A stretch of 64,000 nucleotides of DNA from Vanilla planifolia (taxonomy: Eukaryota; Streptophyta; Magnoliopsida; Asparagales; Orchidaceae): contig CM043869.1 in NCBI GenBank assembly GCA_023846275.1, positions 20,381,275 to 20,445,274 on the forward strand. The letters are read 5' to 3'. The position numbers were made by a program, and so were the translations under genes. The notes under the pieces are model-generated. The model was given only the letters and a program-made list of their open reading frames with translations, searched no databases and was not told where the DNA came from. Shown piece after piece: positions 22,501-36,531 of this stretch. Numbering within the stretch: the first letter of the stretch is position 1; the number at the start of each line of letters is the position of its first letter.

Positions 22501-25500
22501 GCTAAAAAATAGATGAGCTTTATCTAATTAAATATTTTATTTTTATAATTTAAATATTAAATTTTCTTGTTATTATTATACTTCATGACATTTCTTATTC
22601 TTAGATGATAAGATGATCATGGATGTTATTTATTATCTTCTTAATAACATGTAATACAATATTCCTGCATAATTTATCTTAACTTTTCAAATTGTTTGCA
22701 TTGAACTAGTTATAATATAAAGAATCTCTCATTTCCCTCCTATGTGAACTTTACATCATTTTTATTTAGTTATTTAATAGTACATTAATTTACCTTATAC
22801 TAGCTTAATTATTAATTTAGTAAGTATTAAAATAAAAATTATTAATTATTTAGGCAAATTCAAATTGAAATTTCATAGTAATTCTTAATGACAATTGATC
22901 GAGATGAAACAAACATCATTGAATTCATGTCAATAAGCTCTATTAACCAAAATATTCATTTTTTAAAATATTTTATTTTCTTAGGAATTTACATTTTTTG
23001 AGACACTTTCAACTATTCTATTTTTTAAGAATTGAGGATAGTATACTCAATCTTTTTAGTATCTTAAATGTAGGTATTTTTATATGTTTATTTTATTCTT
23101 TTAAATTTTTTTCTATGATTTGGTTATATTACTATGTAACTCTGAATACTTTTTCTTGTATAATAGAGTAAATGACCTCTATCTAATGAGGTTCAATTTC
23201 AAATGAGATTGAATCCAAAAAAAGCAAACATCATTGCATGCATGTCAATGAGCTATATATAAGGAAATAGTAATATTTTATGAGATATTTTGATTCAAAC
23301 GAGATTAAATGATATAGGATGTTGTAGTTGATTCCCTTAGCATAATAGAGTGAACCTTTCGTAGTTGGTTGGATGATTGAGGATGTCATGCATGATCTCA
23401 TCGGAATCTTCGAGTGGAAAATTGTTTACATTTTTCACATTTGTTGAAATATTTCATTTCAATTGGTTATTATAACAAATAACTCTAATTCTACTCTCAT
23501 GTGAGCTTTATATCATTTTGATCTTGTTATATTATACTACACCAATTTTTCTAATTTCATATTTAATAATAGTAAATTTAAGTTAAAAAAATATTTTTAT
23601 ACATTTTAATTTTAATAAATTGTTATAATTAAAAAAGAGCTCTCAATTAGAAGAAAAAAAATTTATTGCATTTTTCTTTATGAGCTTAAACAAATTGAGT
23701 ATCCTTTTTTTATTATTTCAAATATTTATTTTCAAGGATATTAGAATGCATTATAAGCCACTTTGACTTAGCTAATTTATCTATTGAGGACATTACACAT
23801 AATCTCTTTAGTATTTGGAATGTAAATTTCTCATGTAACTTATGGAAATTCTCAAATTGTTTCTTTTACAAGGTTACGATCAATGTAACTACAATCTCCT
23901 CTTGTGTGACAATTATATCTATATCTCCTCTCTTGTGATATTTACATCACTTTGAATTTGTTTGACTAAACTACTTCAATTTATTTAATTTCTAGTATAA
24001 TATATATTTACTTAAAATTAAACAAATAGTTTATTTTTATTTGTCATTTGTTATTTTGGTAATTCATCTTAATTCAAAAGAAGGTCTAATCTAGATGATA
24101 TAAGCATCATTAGACCATTCTTGAAAAGTACAATCTAGTTTAATATGAATTTATATATTTTGAGTTTTCTAATTTTTTAAAATATTAGCATGCTTTGTGA
24201 ATCATTTTAGTTTATACCTGATTCAACAATTGAGGATGTTACAACAAAACACTTTAGTAAATTGGAAAGCAACCTTTTCGTACAATTTATTCCATTTATT
24301 AATTTTTTTAGTTAGGCTATATGTCTATGTATCTATAAATCATCTTTGGAAGGACCATGATAATGCATTAATTTTGTTACATTACATTGCTTCATTTATC
24401 TTTATTATATATATATATAGTTATCATTAAAGTAATAATTCATTATTATTTTTTTTTATTTTCTTGTGCCTGATCTTAACTTGCTCCATTGAATTATTTA
24501 CCCTTCAATTTATGATCTCTTAGTGTTTTGCCAAGCTTTGCATGATAATTTGATTCATACAAAGATTAACGATTGAGGATGTCATAATCAATCTCCTTAG
24601 TATGTTTGATTAGAAGTATTATGTACAATTTAACTAATTTGTTCATATTTTATGTAATAATTTGGACATATTACCATGAATCTCAATTTCTCCTTCTATT
24701 TGCCATTTACGTCAATTCGATTTGGTTATACTGCATTACCTTAATTTCTTTCATTTATTCTTTAATATAAGTTACTTAATTTTTAGTACATTGCTTTAAT
24801 TTGTCTTGATAAACATTATGAAATTAAATATTTACTCATTTCATTTTAAAATATTTTATATTCTAGGTTTTTCAAATACTTTATAGTGCATTTTAATTTG
24901 TAGCTAATTTGATGATGAAGAATTTTATACCTGATCTCTTTAGTAACTTAGAAAACAACTTTCTTAGACAGGTTATCTCATTTATTCAAATCCTTCAATT
25001 TGATTTAGTTGTATTGTATTAATTTATTTTAGCTCACTTGATGTTTAATATATATAATTGTTATAATTAAATTTAAAAAATAATTTTCCAAACTAAGCCT
25101 TCTTTACCTTTCAATTTCACAAAAATTGCAATCAAAGTCATATCAAGATGAAAAGAATTTCGATGGACTAACTTGACAAGCTCAAGCAACTGAATTTTTA
25201 TGAATTAGATTTTTATGAACTTTAGAAGGCATTTGAGTTCCTAGTTATTTTGTTAAACAAGTTCTTAAACTCGACCTCATTATTACCTCAGTTTACAACA
25301 TTAATGTATAATATATATCATTTCTTCAAATTTTTATTTTGTCCTATATGATAATTACATCACTTTAATTTAGTTATAATACTTCAATTTATCAAATTTC
25401 AAAATTAAGATATATTTTATTGATATTAAAATTATGATAGTTTTAATTCTAGTTATTCTATTAGAAATTTGTAGTTACTCTAAATATGTTTTGATTTTGA

Positions 25501-26838
25501 TGAGAAGACGTTAGTACTTTCATCTCAACAAAATCTACCTAATTAAATATTCATTTTTTATATTTTTGAGTACATATTTTGTAGGGTTAATGCATATTTT
25601 ATGAAACTGTTTTATTGATAAATGATAAGACAATCATTGATGTTACACACAATCTTCATAATTACATGGAATACAATTTCTCTTATAATTTATCCTATTT
25701 CCTTTAATTTTTCTCATTAAATTGGTTACTACATAATGAAAATTTAATACTCCTCTCATTTGACATTTGCATAATTTTTATTTAGTTTTTCGTATTGCAT
25801 TAATTTATCTTATTTTAAAATTATCATGTATTTACTTCATATTAAAGTAATAATCAATCATTATTTGGGCATATTTATGTTAGAATTTTATGGAAATTCT
25901 GAACAAAGACCAATGGAAAAAAAAGCAAACATCATTAAACCTTTCTTGATGAACACTACCTAATTAAAAATTTATTTTTGAAAAGCCATATTGTTTAAAG
26001 TTTTCACAAGGATATTTTGATTCGTGACTTATTTGATGATCAATGACATTGCCCTCTTTGTTTTTAGTACCTTTGAATATTGTTTTCTTGTATAATTTAT
26101 ATGACTTCTTCAAATTTTTCTTTTTTTTTTAGTTATGTTAAAATGTAACTCTAAATCTAATCTCTTATGACCATTTCATTGGATTCATTTGACTACGATA
26201 TATTAGTTAAATCACCTCATGTTTATTTAATCAATTATTAAATGTAAAAAAAAGTAGTTTACCATTTTGCTTGCCTATTTTTTTGGTAATTTTGTTATAA
26301 AATCAAATGAGATTTGATAGCGACGAAAAAAATGTCACTGGACCTTTCTAAGTAAGCTTAAACAAGGTGTTTACTTCGATATGATTGTATTACTATTTAA
26401 CTCAAAAATCATCTTTAAAGTTACCTTTATATTGTTTTCACTTATTATATTATGTTAATTTAGATTATCTTATTTCAACATTAATATATTTTTTCATAAT
26501 TTTTAAGCAATAATTTATTATTCATTATATTTATCTAATTTGGAAATACTAAATAATTAAAATTTTTGTGTCACTGAAATGAAATCAAAGTCATTCAAGG
26601 CTTTTTTGCAAGCTTTATCCAATTAAATGTTCATTTTTTCTTTTAAAAATATTTATTTTCTAAGATTTTTGAATGTTTCATAACACATTATGCTTCATAC
26701 CTGATTTAATGATCGAAGACATTCCATCGAATCTATTTAGTACATTGTAATGTAACTTTCTATTATAATTTATCTCATTTCCTTAAATTTCACTTTAATT
26801 TTATTACATTATTATGAAACTACAACTCTCCTGTCATG
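16590..26838 (+). repeat. AT-rich ~390-bp tandem satellite, array 1b
   Basis: Continues the satellite with about 25 recognisable monomers. The 'GATGATTGAGGATGTTACAC' landmark or a decayed form of it recurs near 17200, 17605, 18017, 18434, 18730, 19134, 19466, 19910, 20318, 20729, 21043, 21490, 22200, 22610, 23370, 23776, 24220, 24564, 24907, 25620, 26030 and 26702. Mean spacing is about 396 bp. Orientation is constant. Short (TA)n expansions occur near 21260 and 24405. The array stops within a monomer at the CTCTCCTGTCATG word. Confidence 0.86.
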
Positions 26839-29800
26839 CTTCATCTATAGTAATGCATGCTCCAAGAATGTTGGCTATAAAGGAACAAAAGTTTTATAAA
26901 TTTCAATAAGAATTATGAGATTATATTCAATTAATTATGATTATTTAAATTTACTTTACATGCAAAGAATTTGTGAAATCTATTTAATAAAAAGAGTATA
27001 ATAGTTATATGGGATCTATGATTAAACTTTATAAAAGAAAAGGAAACAATAGACCTTATTAAAGCTTAACTAAAAATAAGCTAAACCCCTCAATTTAAAA
27101 CTTGGAAATTGTACTATTTAGGGAGTGATTGCTAAAAAGGATTATTAATAGGTAGGACCCATGGTTATCCATTATTTGAAGAGTATTAAAAGAGAAAAGG
27201 TTATCCAACAGGCATGTGGTAGAATAAAAAATCTGAATGTTTTTATTACTAGAAACCCAAAGGTGCACTTGTTGCTACATATGGTGCTAATTAGGGGTAG
27301 GATTCGGTAGTCGTATAGTAGATTTCACTGCACTTCATTTATGTTATCAAACATAACTAGGCTTGTTCGCATGCTTCCACCATCAAACTTTAGTCTAACA
27401 TCTTATTTCAAATTAATTGATTTCATTAAAGGATTATCTTGTCCAACCTTTTTTAAAAAAAGCCATTTATTTAAAAACATCCATGGAAGAACACAACCAA
27501 TACACCAAATGATGTGCATGGCTAGCTAAATTCCATTCCTCATGTCTGAATTTATAATTAGAAGTTACAAAACTCAAATCTAATCATCACACTAATTGTA
27601 TGTTTCTCTAAATGAACATCAACTCTCTACCATATAATTTCCTAGTATATTTAGAAACCATTTCACTTTAAGATGGTTAACATAACAACACATATTACTA
27701 GTTACAAAAAAACTTGCAAGCTACTAGTCAAAAATGTACATGCCAACCACAAAAAACCTACATGCCACAAAAGCCAAGAAAAATAGCATAATAAAATAAT
27801 AAATTTCAATAGGCATCAACTCATTCCATGATAATCAATGAAAGCAATTTCTCTATCATAAATACATCATGTCCACTATAAACAAAAATATTATCAAGGG
27901 AAATGCTTACATTAAGGTTGCTTCTAACAACCTACCCAACTACCTTTCTCTCCTACCAACCCCACCCACACCTTCCTCCACCCCACATGTCTTGCTTCCC
28001 TACCAAACACACACATTATCTCTAAGTGAACTAGAAAACTTCTCGAAAGTTCATTTAATAGTTGGGTCTGGGGCAAAGAAGTTAATAAGGAACACTCAAA
28101 ATATGTTTTATTTTTAAGAAGCAATCATAACAATATAATTATTTGGCATATAATGTTATAACGTTATGAAGAAATTGAAGTATTCTACAATGTCACACAA
28201 CACAACATCAACTTACATGGTTGACCTAAACATAAATTTGAAAAAAATGTTTGCCATTATACATTCATGTGCTCCTACTTCTGAAGCTTATTGCTTTTTA
28301 TATGTGCCATACATGCTCCATAATTTACTGAAATGAATAGTGGCAATAAATCTTTTAATGCAAATTCCAATCTTGCATCTCATTTGACTAAAAAAATATA
28401 TATTAAAAAGTTAACAAGTACATGTGAATGGTAATAGAAGTTATTATAGTTCATGTTTTCACAAACTTGCTTCATCATATAACTATGTTGTAATAAAAAA
28501 TGCTAATTTACATACTTTTCATTTTTTTGCTAACTACAAAGTTGTTTGTGCTAATTATGATAGTTATGGGCATGTTTCATAAGATTTGTTAATTAGGAAA
28601 TTCATCTATTTTTAAGTAAGATAAAAAAGAAGGGATTCTTAAGGGAACATGTGTGAAAAATACATTTGTAAAAGCAACTCAATTTCATAGTACTACTATC
28701 AAACCCATGATAGTTTTTTTCAAAAATTTAAAGCCTAGGTAGTTATATTGGTGTTTCTCCATAATTAAGACCTACGAAGACAAGTCATGCCTTGTTAGTT
28801 TGCATGTGACCCACTTACAAAATGCGTGTGGTCCTTATTTTTAAAATTAATGTTGTAATCTTCTTTGTAGCTTTCCTAGATTTATTTAATATCTATTTAA
28901 GAAATAGAATAGATAATAATTTTGTGTGTAGTTTGAACTTGGAGGATGAGAGTGCCATGAGTATATCTTTTATTTTCTATAATGAATAACAAGATGGTGA
29001 TGGTCTTGTACTTTAACATTTTTAGTTGTTGTTATAAGCAATATGAATCTATTTGTGTTTTAAAAGTCAAGTAGACTTTGTTAAACTAATGATGACATAT
29101 AGGGAAACTACACATGCTTTTTTGGAATGATGTAAGTTATGAGTTCTAGAGATAGAATTAGAAAGTATTTAACTTGGAGCTTAGAGTGATATATAATGTT
29201 TATATATGTAGAGCTGTTGGTTGATTTGTTAAAAATTAAGGACACAACTAACGGTGTGTAAAGCCTTGAGATTTATTGAAAAATTAGAAGATTTTTGTGT
29301 AAGTGTTATTTAATTATTCCATCTTGTAGGTGAATTTTGAAACATAGTATTGCTTGCAACAATATAAGATTCTTTTTACAGAAAGTAACATATTTGAACC
29401 CTTCACAAGCTTATGTTATTTTAAGTTAGATTAACCATTTTGAGTGATTACAAAAGGTGACAATCTATGTTAGAACTTAAAGGAGCACAAGCCAAATTTT
29501 TGGGGGAGCTAATGAGTTTTTTAGTTAAATATGCATTAGTATTTCTTTATTAAAAGATTCAACAATTAGGCTTAAATAAATAATGAATTTGGATAAAGAC
29601 TAGAATGTTGTTTAATGTTTTTAGAGATATATATAGTTATTAGTACATATCATTGTGCTAAAGTTGCAATTAAGTTATATAAGTGAATTATCTTAGTCTT
29701 TATTATTAGAATTGATAACAAGTCGTCTATTATTTAGGAATCATGTGTAGTTCTTAGAATTTATAGATGCATATCCATGGTTCTTCTATATATCATTTTA

Positions 29801-30187
29801 CCTTTTTGAACTTAAATGGGGAAGAAGTCTTCGTAAGCATCTTTAATCTTATGACCCTTTTTATGTTCAGGTTTTATAAGAATTATCAAAAAAAATAAAT
29901 AAATAGAGCAACACAGTTAAAAGTCATTCATGTTATTAAACTAAATAGGGATAGAATGAGTAATAATAAATTTGTAAGATATAATTGTAGCCTTGGTTTC
30001 TTAATGAAAAATTATGCACAAATATTATCATTATGTGGACCCTTGTTTGAATATTTTACTATTATTCTATCATTTGTTGCATAGTAGAATGGGGGAGAGA
30101 TATTTATGAAAGAAAAAAATTCATTACATCCCAAATTTATGGCATAATTATATGAATTTCATATATTGAGGGGGGAGCAAGAATGTA
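26839..30187. other. AT-rich non-satellite sequence, no gene recognised
   Basis: About 3.3 kb lacking the satellite landmarks. A short C-rich patch lies near 27940-28010 (CCCACCCACACC-like). The open frames of 60-80 codons here have no recognisable motif, do not form an exon series, and lack neighbours that would support them. No tRNA, rRNA or transposon terminus was identified. Confidence 0.55.
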
Positions 30188-33100
30188 GCCATATGCACAC
30201 ACCTGCATGTACATATATAAGCACACACACACATGCAAACAAATTCACACAGACATAAACACTCACTTCCACACACACACACAAACAAGCTCAAACACAC
30301 CCACTTACATGAACATGTGCAGTCATGTAGAAAAATACACCCCAACACATATACACATGTGCACACACAGATGCACATGCCAAAGCACACACACTTACAC
30401 GAAGAAATAGGAACACAAATATGCAAACACGCATGCACGAACATGTACACACTCGCACACACATGTACTTGCTTGCACACAAACATGCATTCATAATTAT
30501 AAACGCACACTCAAGCACTAATACATATTTAAACATACATGCACATACATGTGCACACATCCACACACATGTGAACACAAACAAATACAAAAGCATGTAC
30601 ATGTGCATACACACCCACACACACACAAACACATGTAGATATACACACACACACAAACACATGTAGCTACACACACTCAAATATGCATACCCAAACAAAC
30701 AAATAGGAACATTCACAAAGACATGCACAAATACACAAACACACATACAAGCATGCACACAAACACCTATAGAAGCATACACACATATGAATACATAGGC
30801 AGACTCACACACATAGACACACATACTCATACATAGAGATAAGAGAAACAACATAGATGCTCATACATGAATGTGCTCATTTGCACATGCACACACACAA
30901 ATATACGTGCACACACAAGCACACATTTGCATGCACACACATGCACACACTTACAAATATACAAGAGCCCATACCCACATCGACAAACACATAAACAGAC
31001 ACATATGAACAAACATGAGCACACACATGTATACATGCACATACATACACATATATCTACATAAGCACACACACATAAACATAGTTACAAGCATGCAAAC
31101 AAAAATACATGTACACACTTAGACACACATTTTACATGCGCACATGCTCATGTGCACACACAAGAACGAAAACAAAACACACAAACAGACATGCAAATGC
31201 ATGCATGCACACTTGTATGTACCCAACATAGGAATGGACATGTGCACACACATACACACACTAGCACCAACACAAAAGGATGTATGGACATGCACACATA
31301 CACACATGTGTTAGTGTAGATACATGCACACACATGTGCACATGCACACATACACAAACATGCACACATTCACACAAACACACACAATGCACATCTACAC
31401 TCACTTGCATATGTGCATGACAACACAATCACACACATACATGTTCATGGACATGTGGACAACCTGCATAAACATGCATGCATATACCCACATGTACACA
31501 CACGCATACATGTGCTCACACACATGCACATGCATACAAACACACCTATGCACTCATATCAACACTTGCACACACATGTATCCCCACATGCACACATATA
31601 AATAAGCAAAGGTAAACATGCACACACAACCATTCACACACAAACAAGGCACATGCACAGGCAAACACACCCACATAGGTAGAAACACATCCACACATGT
31701 GGAAACACACATGTACACCGTTGCAGACACATACAAAAGCATACATGCATGTGCCATGAAATAAACAATCACATATGTTTGCACACAAAGGAATAAATTC
31801 AAACACACAAAACAACTCATGCACGCATGCACATGCATATACACAGGCCATGCACACACACATGCATGCCTACACATATGCACACAAAGACACATGCAGA
31901 AATAGTCACTATGAAAAACACAAACACACATGCATAAGAACATGCCCACACACACATGCTCACATGCACATGCACACATGCAGACACACATGTACTCAAA
32001 GCCACATACACACGAATACACACATGCACACACACATGAACATGCATATGCACACATAGACACATATGCACACTCCTACATCTATACACATATGTGTGTG
32101 CTTTCATGCATGCATATGTGTGCTTTCATGCATGCATATGTGTGCATGTATAAACATGCAGACATGCACAAATGCACACATGCAAACATGCACAGACACA
32201 CACGACAAAAAATACAGCCTCATATAAAACTCATCGACAAACACACTTGATCGCACGCACCTACACACATAAGCCCATATACACACACAAGTACACACAC
32301 ACATACATTCTTACACACATACATTCTTACTCACATACACATGCATGAAGATACACGGTTATATATAGATGTGCACACACATGTGCATAGCCACACATGC
32401 ATATGCATCAAACACCAACACTCGTGCACCCACTTGCATAAACATGCATGCAGACTCATACACATTGGAACATACAAACACATGTATGCAAATGTACACA
32501 TACAAACACATACAAGCATAAACATACACACACATACATAGGCATACTGGCAAATGCACTCACATACACACACCCACACAAGTATGCAGAGCCCACAACA
32601 CACATGACTTAGCTTATGCATGTACATATGCAAACACACACACCTTTTAACATATGCACACATGTGCACACACAAATACTAACACAAACAAAAGGAATTA
32701 AACATGTACACACAAGAACATACACATGCACCCACACATACACAAGGACACATAAGCACACTCATGCACACATACACACACAAAAACATGCACACAGATG
32801 CACACAAACCCACACACACACACACACTTGTGCACTAGCCCACACCTGCACATAAACATGCATAGACACACACATGCATCCACACTCACACTCACACACA
32901 CACACACACACACCCACACATGCATAAGTGTACAAAAACAAATACATAAAGGAAGACACATAAGTACACAAACACGCACAAACACACAAAGACACATGTG
33001 CGTACATGCATGCACACACATATGCATACACACAAATAAAACCACACTCACACACAGACAATCAAGCTCACACACATATTCAGATGCATAAGGACACATT

Positions 33101-36100
33101 AACACATGCATACATACACATACATACACTCACAAATACATGCACAAGTGCACACATATGCACACACATGCACACACATATATAATCACACAAGCATGTG
33201 CATGCATATGCTCACGAACAAGCACAAACATGCATCCAAACACACTGATGCACACATATACACACAAAAAAACACACATATGCACACACACACATTACAC
33301 ACATGTGCACACAAATATACACATATGCACACACAAACACACATACACACATATACAATTGCACACATGCATACATGCATATACACACATAAACTCCTAA
33401 AGTAGGCACTCACACATACACATGAACATGCACAAACACACATACACATAGAGATTTTAACACTCATAGATATACACATGTGCATAGATACACCACAGAC
33501 ACACAAACATTTATGCGCATGCATTGGCACATACACACACACACATGCACACAAGTTTACACATGTGAACACATGTAGAAAAACATGTACTGAATCCCCA
33601 TGTACACACACATGCATGTAGACATGCACACACACAAACATGCTCAGACACATACATGCATAGACAAACAAGCACATACATGATCATGCACGCACATGCA
33701 TGCAAACAAAGACACGCACACACATACATAAGCATGCACATACACATGCACACACATGCTTGAGAACACATGGATATGAACACACTCATGCACACGCATA
33801 CACAAGCACATATGCACTCAGACATGCACACACATGCATGCTCACACACATACATACACACATGCACCCACATATGCATATGTGTGATTATAAACACAAA
33901 TATAAAGACACTCACAAGCACACATGCACACATATACACACAAGAGCACACACATAAACAAGCACACACACGAACACTCACACTTTGCGCTCGCACAAAC
34001 ACACATGTGTACATGTGCAATCATGCACATACACATGCATATAGCCTTGCATGCTTGCACGTAGACACCCCTCAAAACACACAACTGCACACACACCTAA
34101 ACACAAAGATGCATGCATGCATGGTTCACACACAAAAAACTTATGAACACATGCACACACATACACACACATATACACATGCACATACATGACAAGCATA
34201 CACACACACATGTACTCATGCACGTGTATATCTAGCTACATGTATAGATGGATAAACACACACACACACTTATATGAACTGAGGCACATGCCTACACTAA
34301 CACACAGACACAAAAACACACAAGCAAATGCATACATACTTGCTCAGACACAAACGTGCTCACACACATGCATACAAACATGACCAAGTATACAAACTTG
34401 CACACATGCACAAACACATAGACACACTCAGTCACTCATACACACACCCATTAGCACATCTTCTTACATGCACACACTCACACAAAGCACACATATGTCC
34501 ATGCATGCACATATAAACACACACATACACATGCACTCACACTTTCATGCACACACATGCACACATATATACACACACAGACACATATGCAAACACATAC
34601 TTACAAACACGAACACATGGATGCATGCACATATGCACATGAATGCATGTGAAAAAGCACACATTACATGCTCTAATACACACAAACAAGCACACATACA
34701 CAAGATCACTCGCACAATGCACACGCACCCATAAAGATCCATGCCAACATACTCTAAAACACACACACACACACACACATAGAAGCGCACACACACACCC
34801 ACATGCACATGCATCAACAGGTAAACACACACATACCAACAAAAACATACACACAAACACACACAAGTACATGCATGTACACACATACATATACACATTG
34901 AAAAACATGTGTGCTCACACACACTCCTGTAAACATGCGTAGATGGACATGTAGATAGTTGCACATAGACACACACACACAGACTTGACCATGTGCACAC
35001 TTACACACCCACACGCACGCACATGCACACACATATGCAAACACACACAATGACACATGTCCACATGCACATATGTGCACACATGATGACAAACATGCAC
35101 ATACATACATATGTGCATAAACACACACACCCATGCACTCATGCACATGCACACACAAACATGAACATACACAAATGCTTACAAACATGCATACACACAT
35201 ACACAAACATGCATATTTAAACATGCTAATGCACACATGTAAGAACTTATAAACATGCACACATGTGCACGCACACAAACACATGCATACAAACACACAC
35301 TTGAAAACCCTTATGCAGAGAAACATGTACACATGTGTACCTATGCACACATGCATATGCACAAACACACACACACACACACACACCTACTTACACACAT
35401 ATGCATGCATGCACCTAGATGTCCACACACATACACAAATGTAAATGCATACACACACAAATGCATACACATGCACACACATATGTCTGCAAACACGAAT
35501 ACGTGTGTGCACATATGCAGACATTCATGCATGTCCAAACATGTACACATGTGCACCCATAAATACACTCACACATAAACATACACATGCACATGCACGG
35601 AATGCACTTGCACAAACAAGCACACAAAATCGTGCAGACAAGCCCAAGCGCACACACAAACACACACATGCAAGTATAGAGGAACACACACACATGCACA
35701 AGCATGTACACACACAAGCACAAGCACTTTCACATAAACAAACACACTTACACACACATGCACACAAAGATGTACATATACGCAAGTACACGCATTCACA
35801 TACACACAAATGCACAGACACTCATACACAAATAAGCACATAGCCACACAAATACAAACACAACTTAGCACACACAAAAACATATGTTCATACACACACA
35901 CAGCTAAACATGTACATGCACATGGCCACACGCACACATGCATGTAACCACACATCTACACACACACATGTACCAATAAACACATATATGCATCTGCACA
36001 CACATGAACATATGAGCACATGCACAAGCACACCTAAGCACGCACAGACACATGCAAATACACTTACACTCATTCACATAATAATGCACACATATGCAGG

Positions 36101-36531
36101 CACATGCACACACCTAGGCACACATACATATACACACACACACACACACACCTGTATGGACACACACACAGATGGATGCACAACACACATAACTGCATAA
36201 AAATACATGTGCAAACACATGCACATCAATACAATAACAAACATGCACACACTCAGGCATGCAAGTAAGTACATTCACACTCACACACATACATGCAAAC
36301 ATGCACACACACGAACACAAAAACCCACACAAATGTGCACACACGCTCATCTAAATACACAAACACACAAGCACATGCACACCTACACGTACTCAGGACT
36401 ATGCACACACACACATGCTTGCACATAAAAATACATAAATAAAAGCACACGTGCACAATAACACCATCGCACATGGATGTATGCATCCACATGTCACACA
36501 CTCACACACACATGCAAACACACACACATGC
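30188..36531 (+). repeat. CA-rich degenerate microsatellite/minisatellite block (~6.3 kb)
   Basis: Continuous CA-rich repeat on the + strand, made of CACACA runs interspersed with ACATGCACAC, ACATACAC, GCATGC and TATGCATA words. Purer (CA)n runs occur near 32889-32913, 34760-34778, 35367-35386 and 36130-36150. Open frames on the + strand read His-Thr-Met and on the minus strand Cys-Val-Met. They overlap in several phases and are pure composition effects. The left edge follows a GGGGGGAGCAAG word. The right edge passes directly into the AT-rich satellite near 36532. Confidence 0.93.
32088..32150 (-). repeat. Strand-switched GT-rich island inside the CA block
   Basis: For about 60 bp the + strand becomes GT-rich, reversing the bias of the block. 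The island contains a 22-bp tandem duplication (CATATGTGTGCTTTCATGCATG, present twice and partly a third time). Flanking CA-rich sequence is complementary, so an ACACATATGTGTGT-type hairpin is possible at its left edge. Confidence 0.7.

Noticed and set aside
27869..28117. 82-codon frame with a Pro/Thr/Ser-rich stretch
   Set aside because: The composition follows a short C-rich patch, an opposite-strand frame overlaps it, and there is no domain or exon context.
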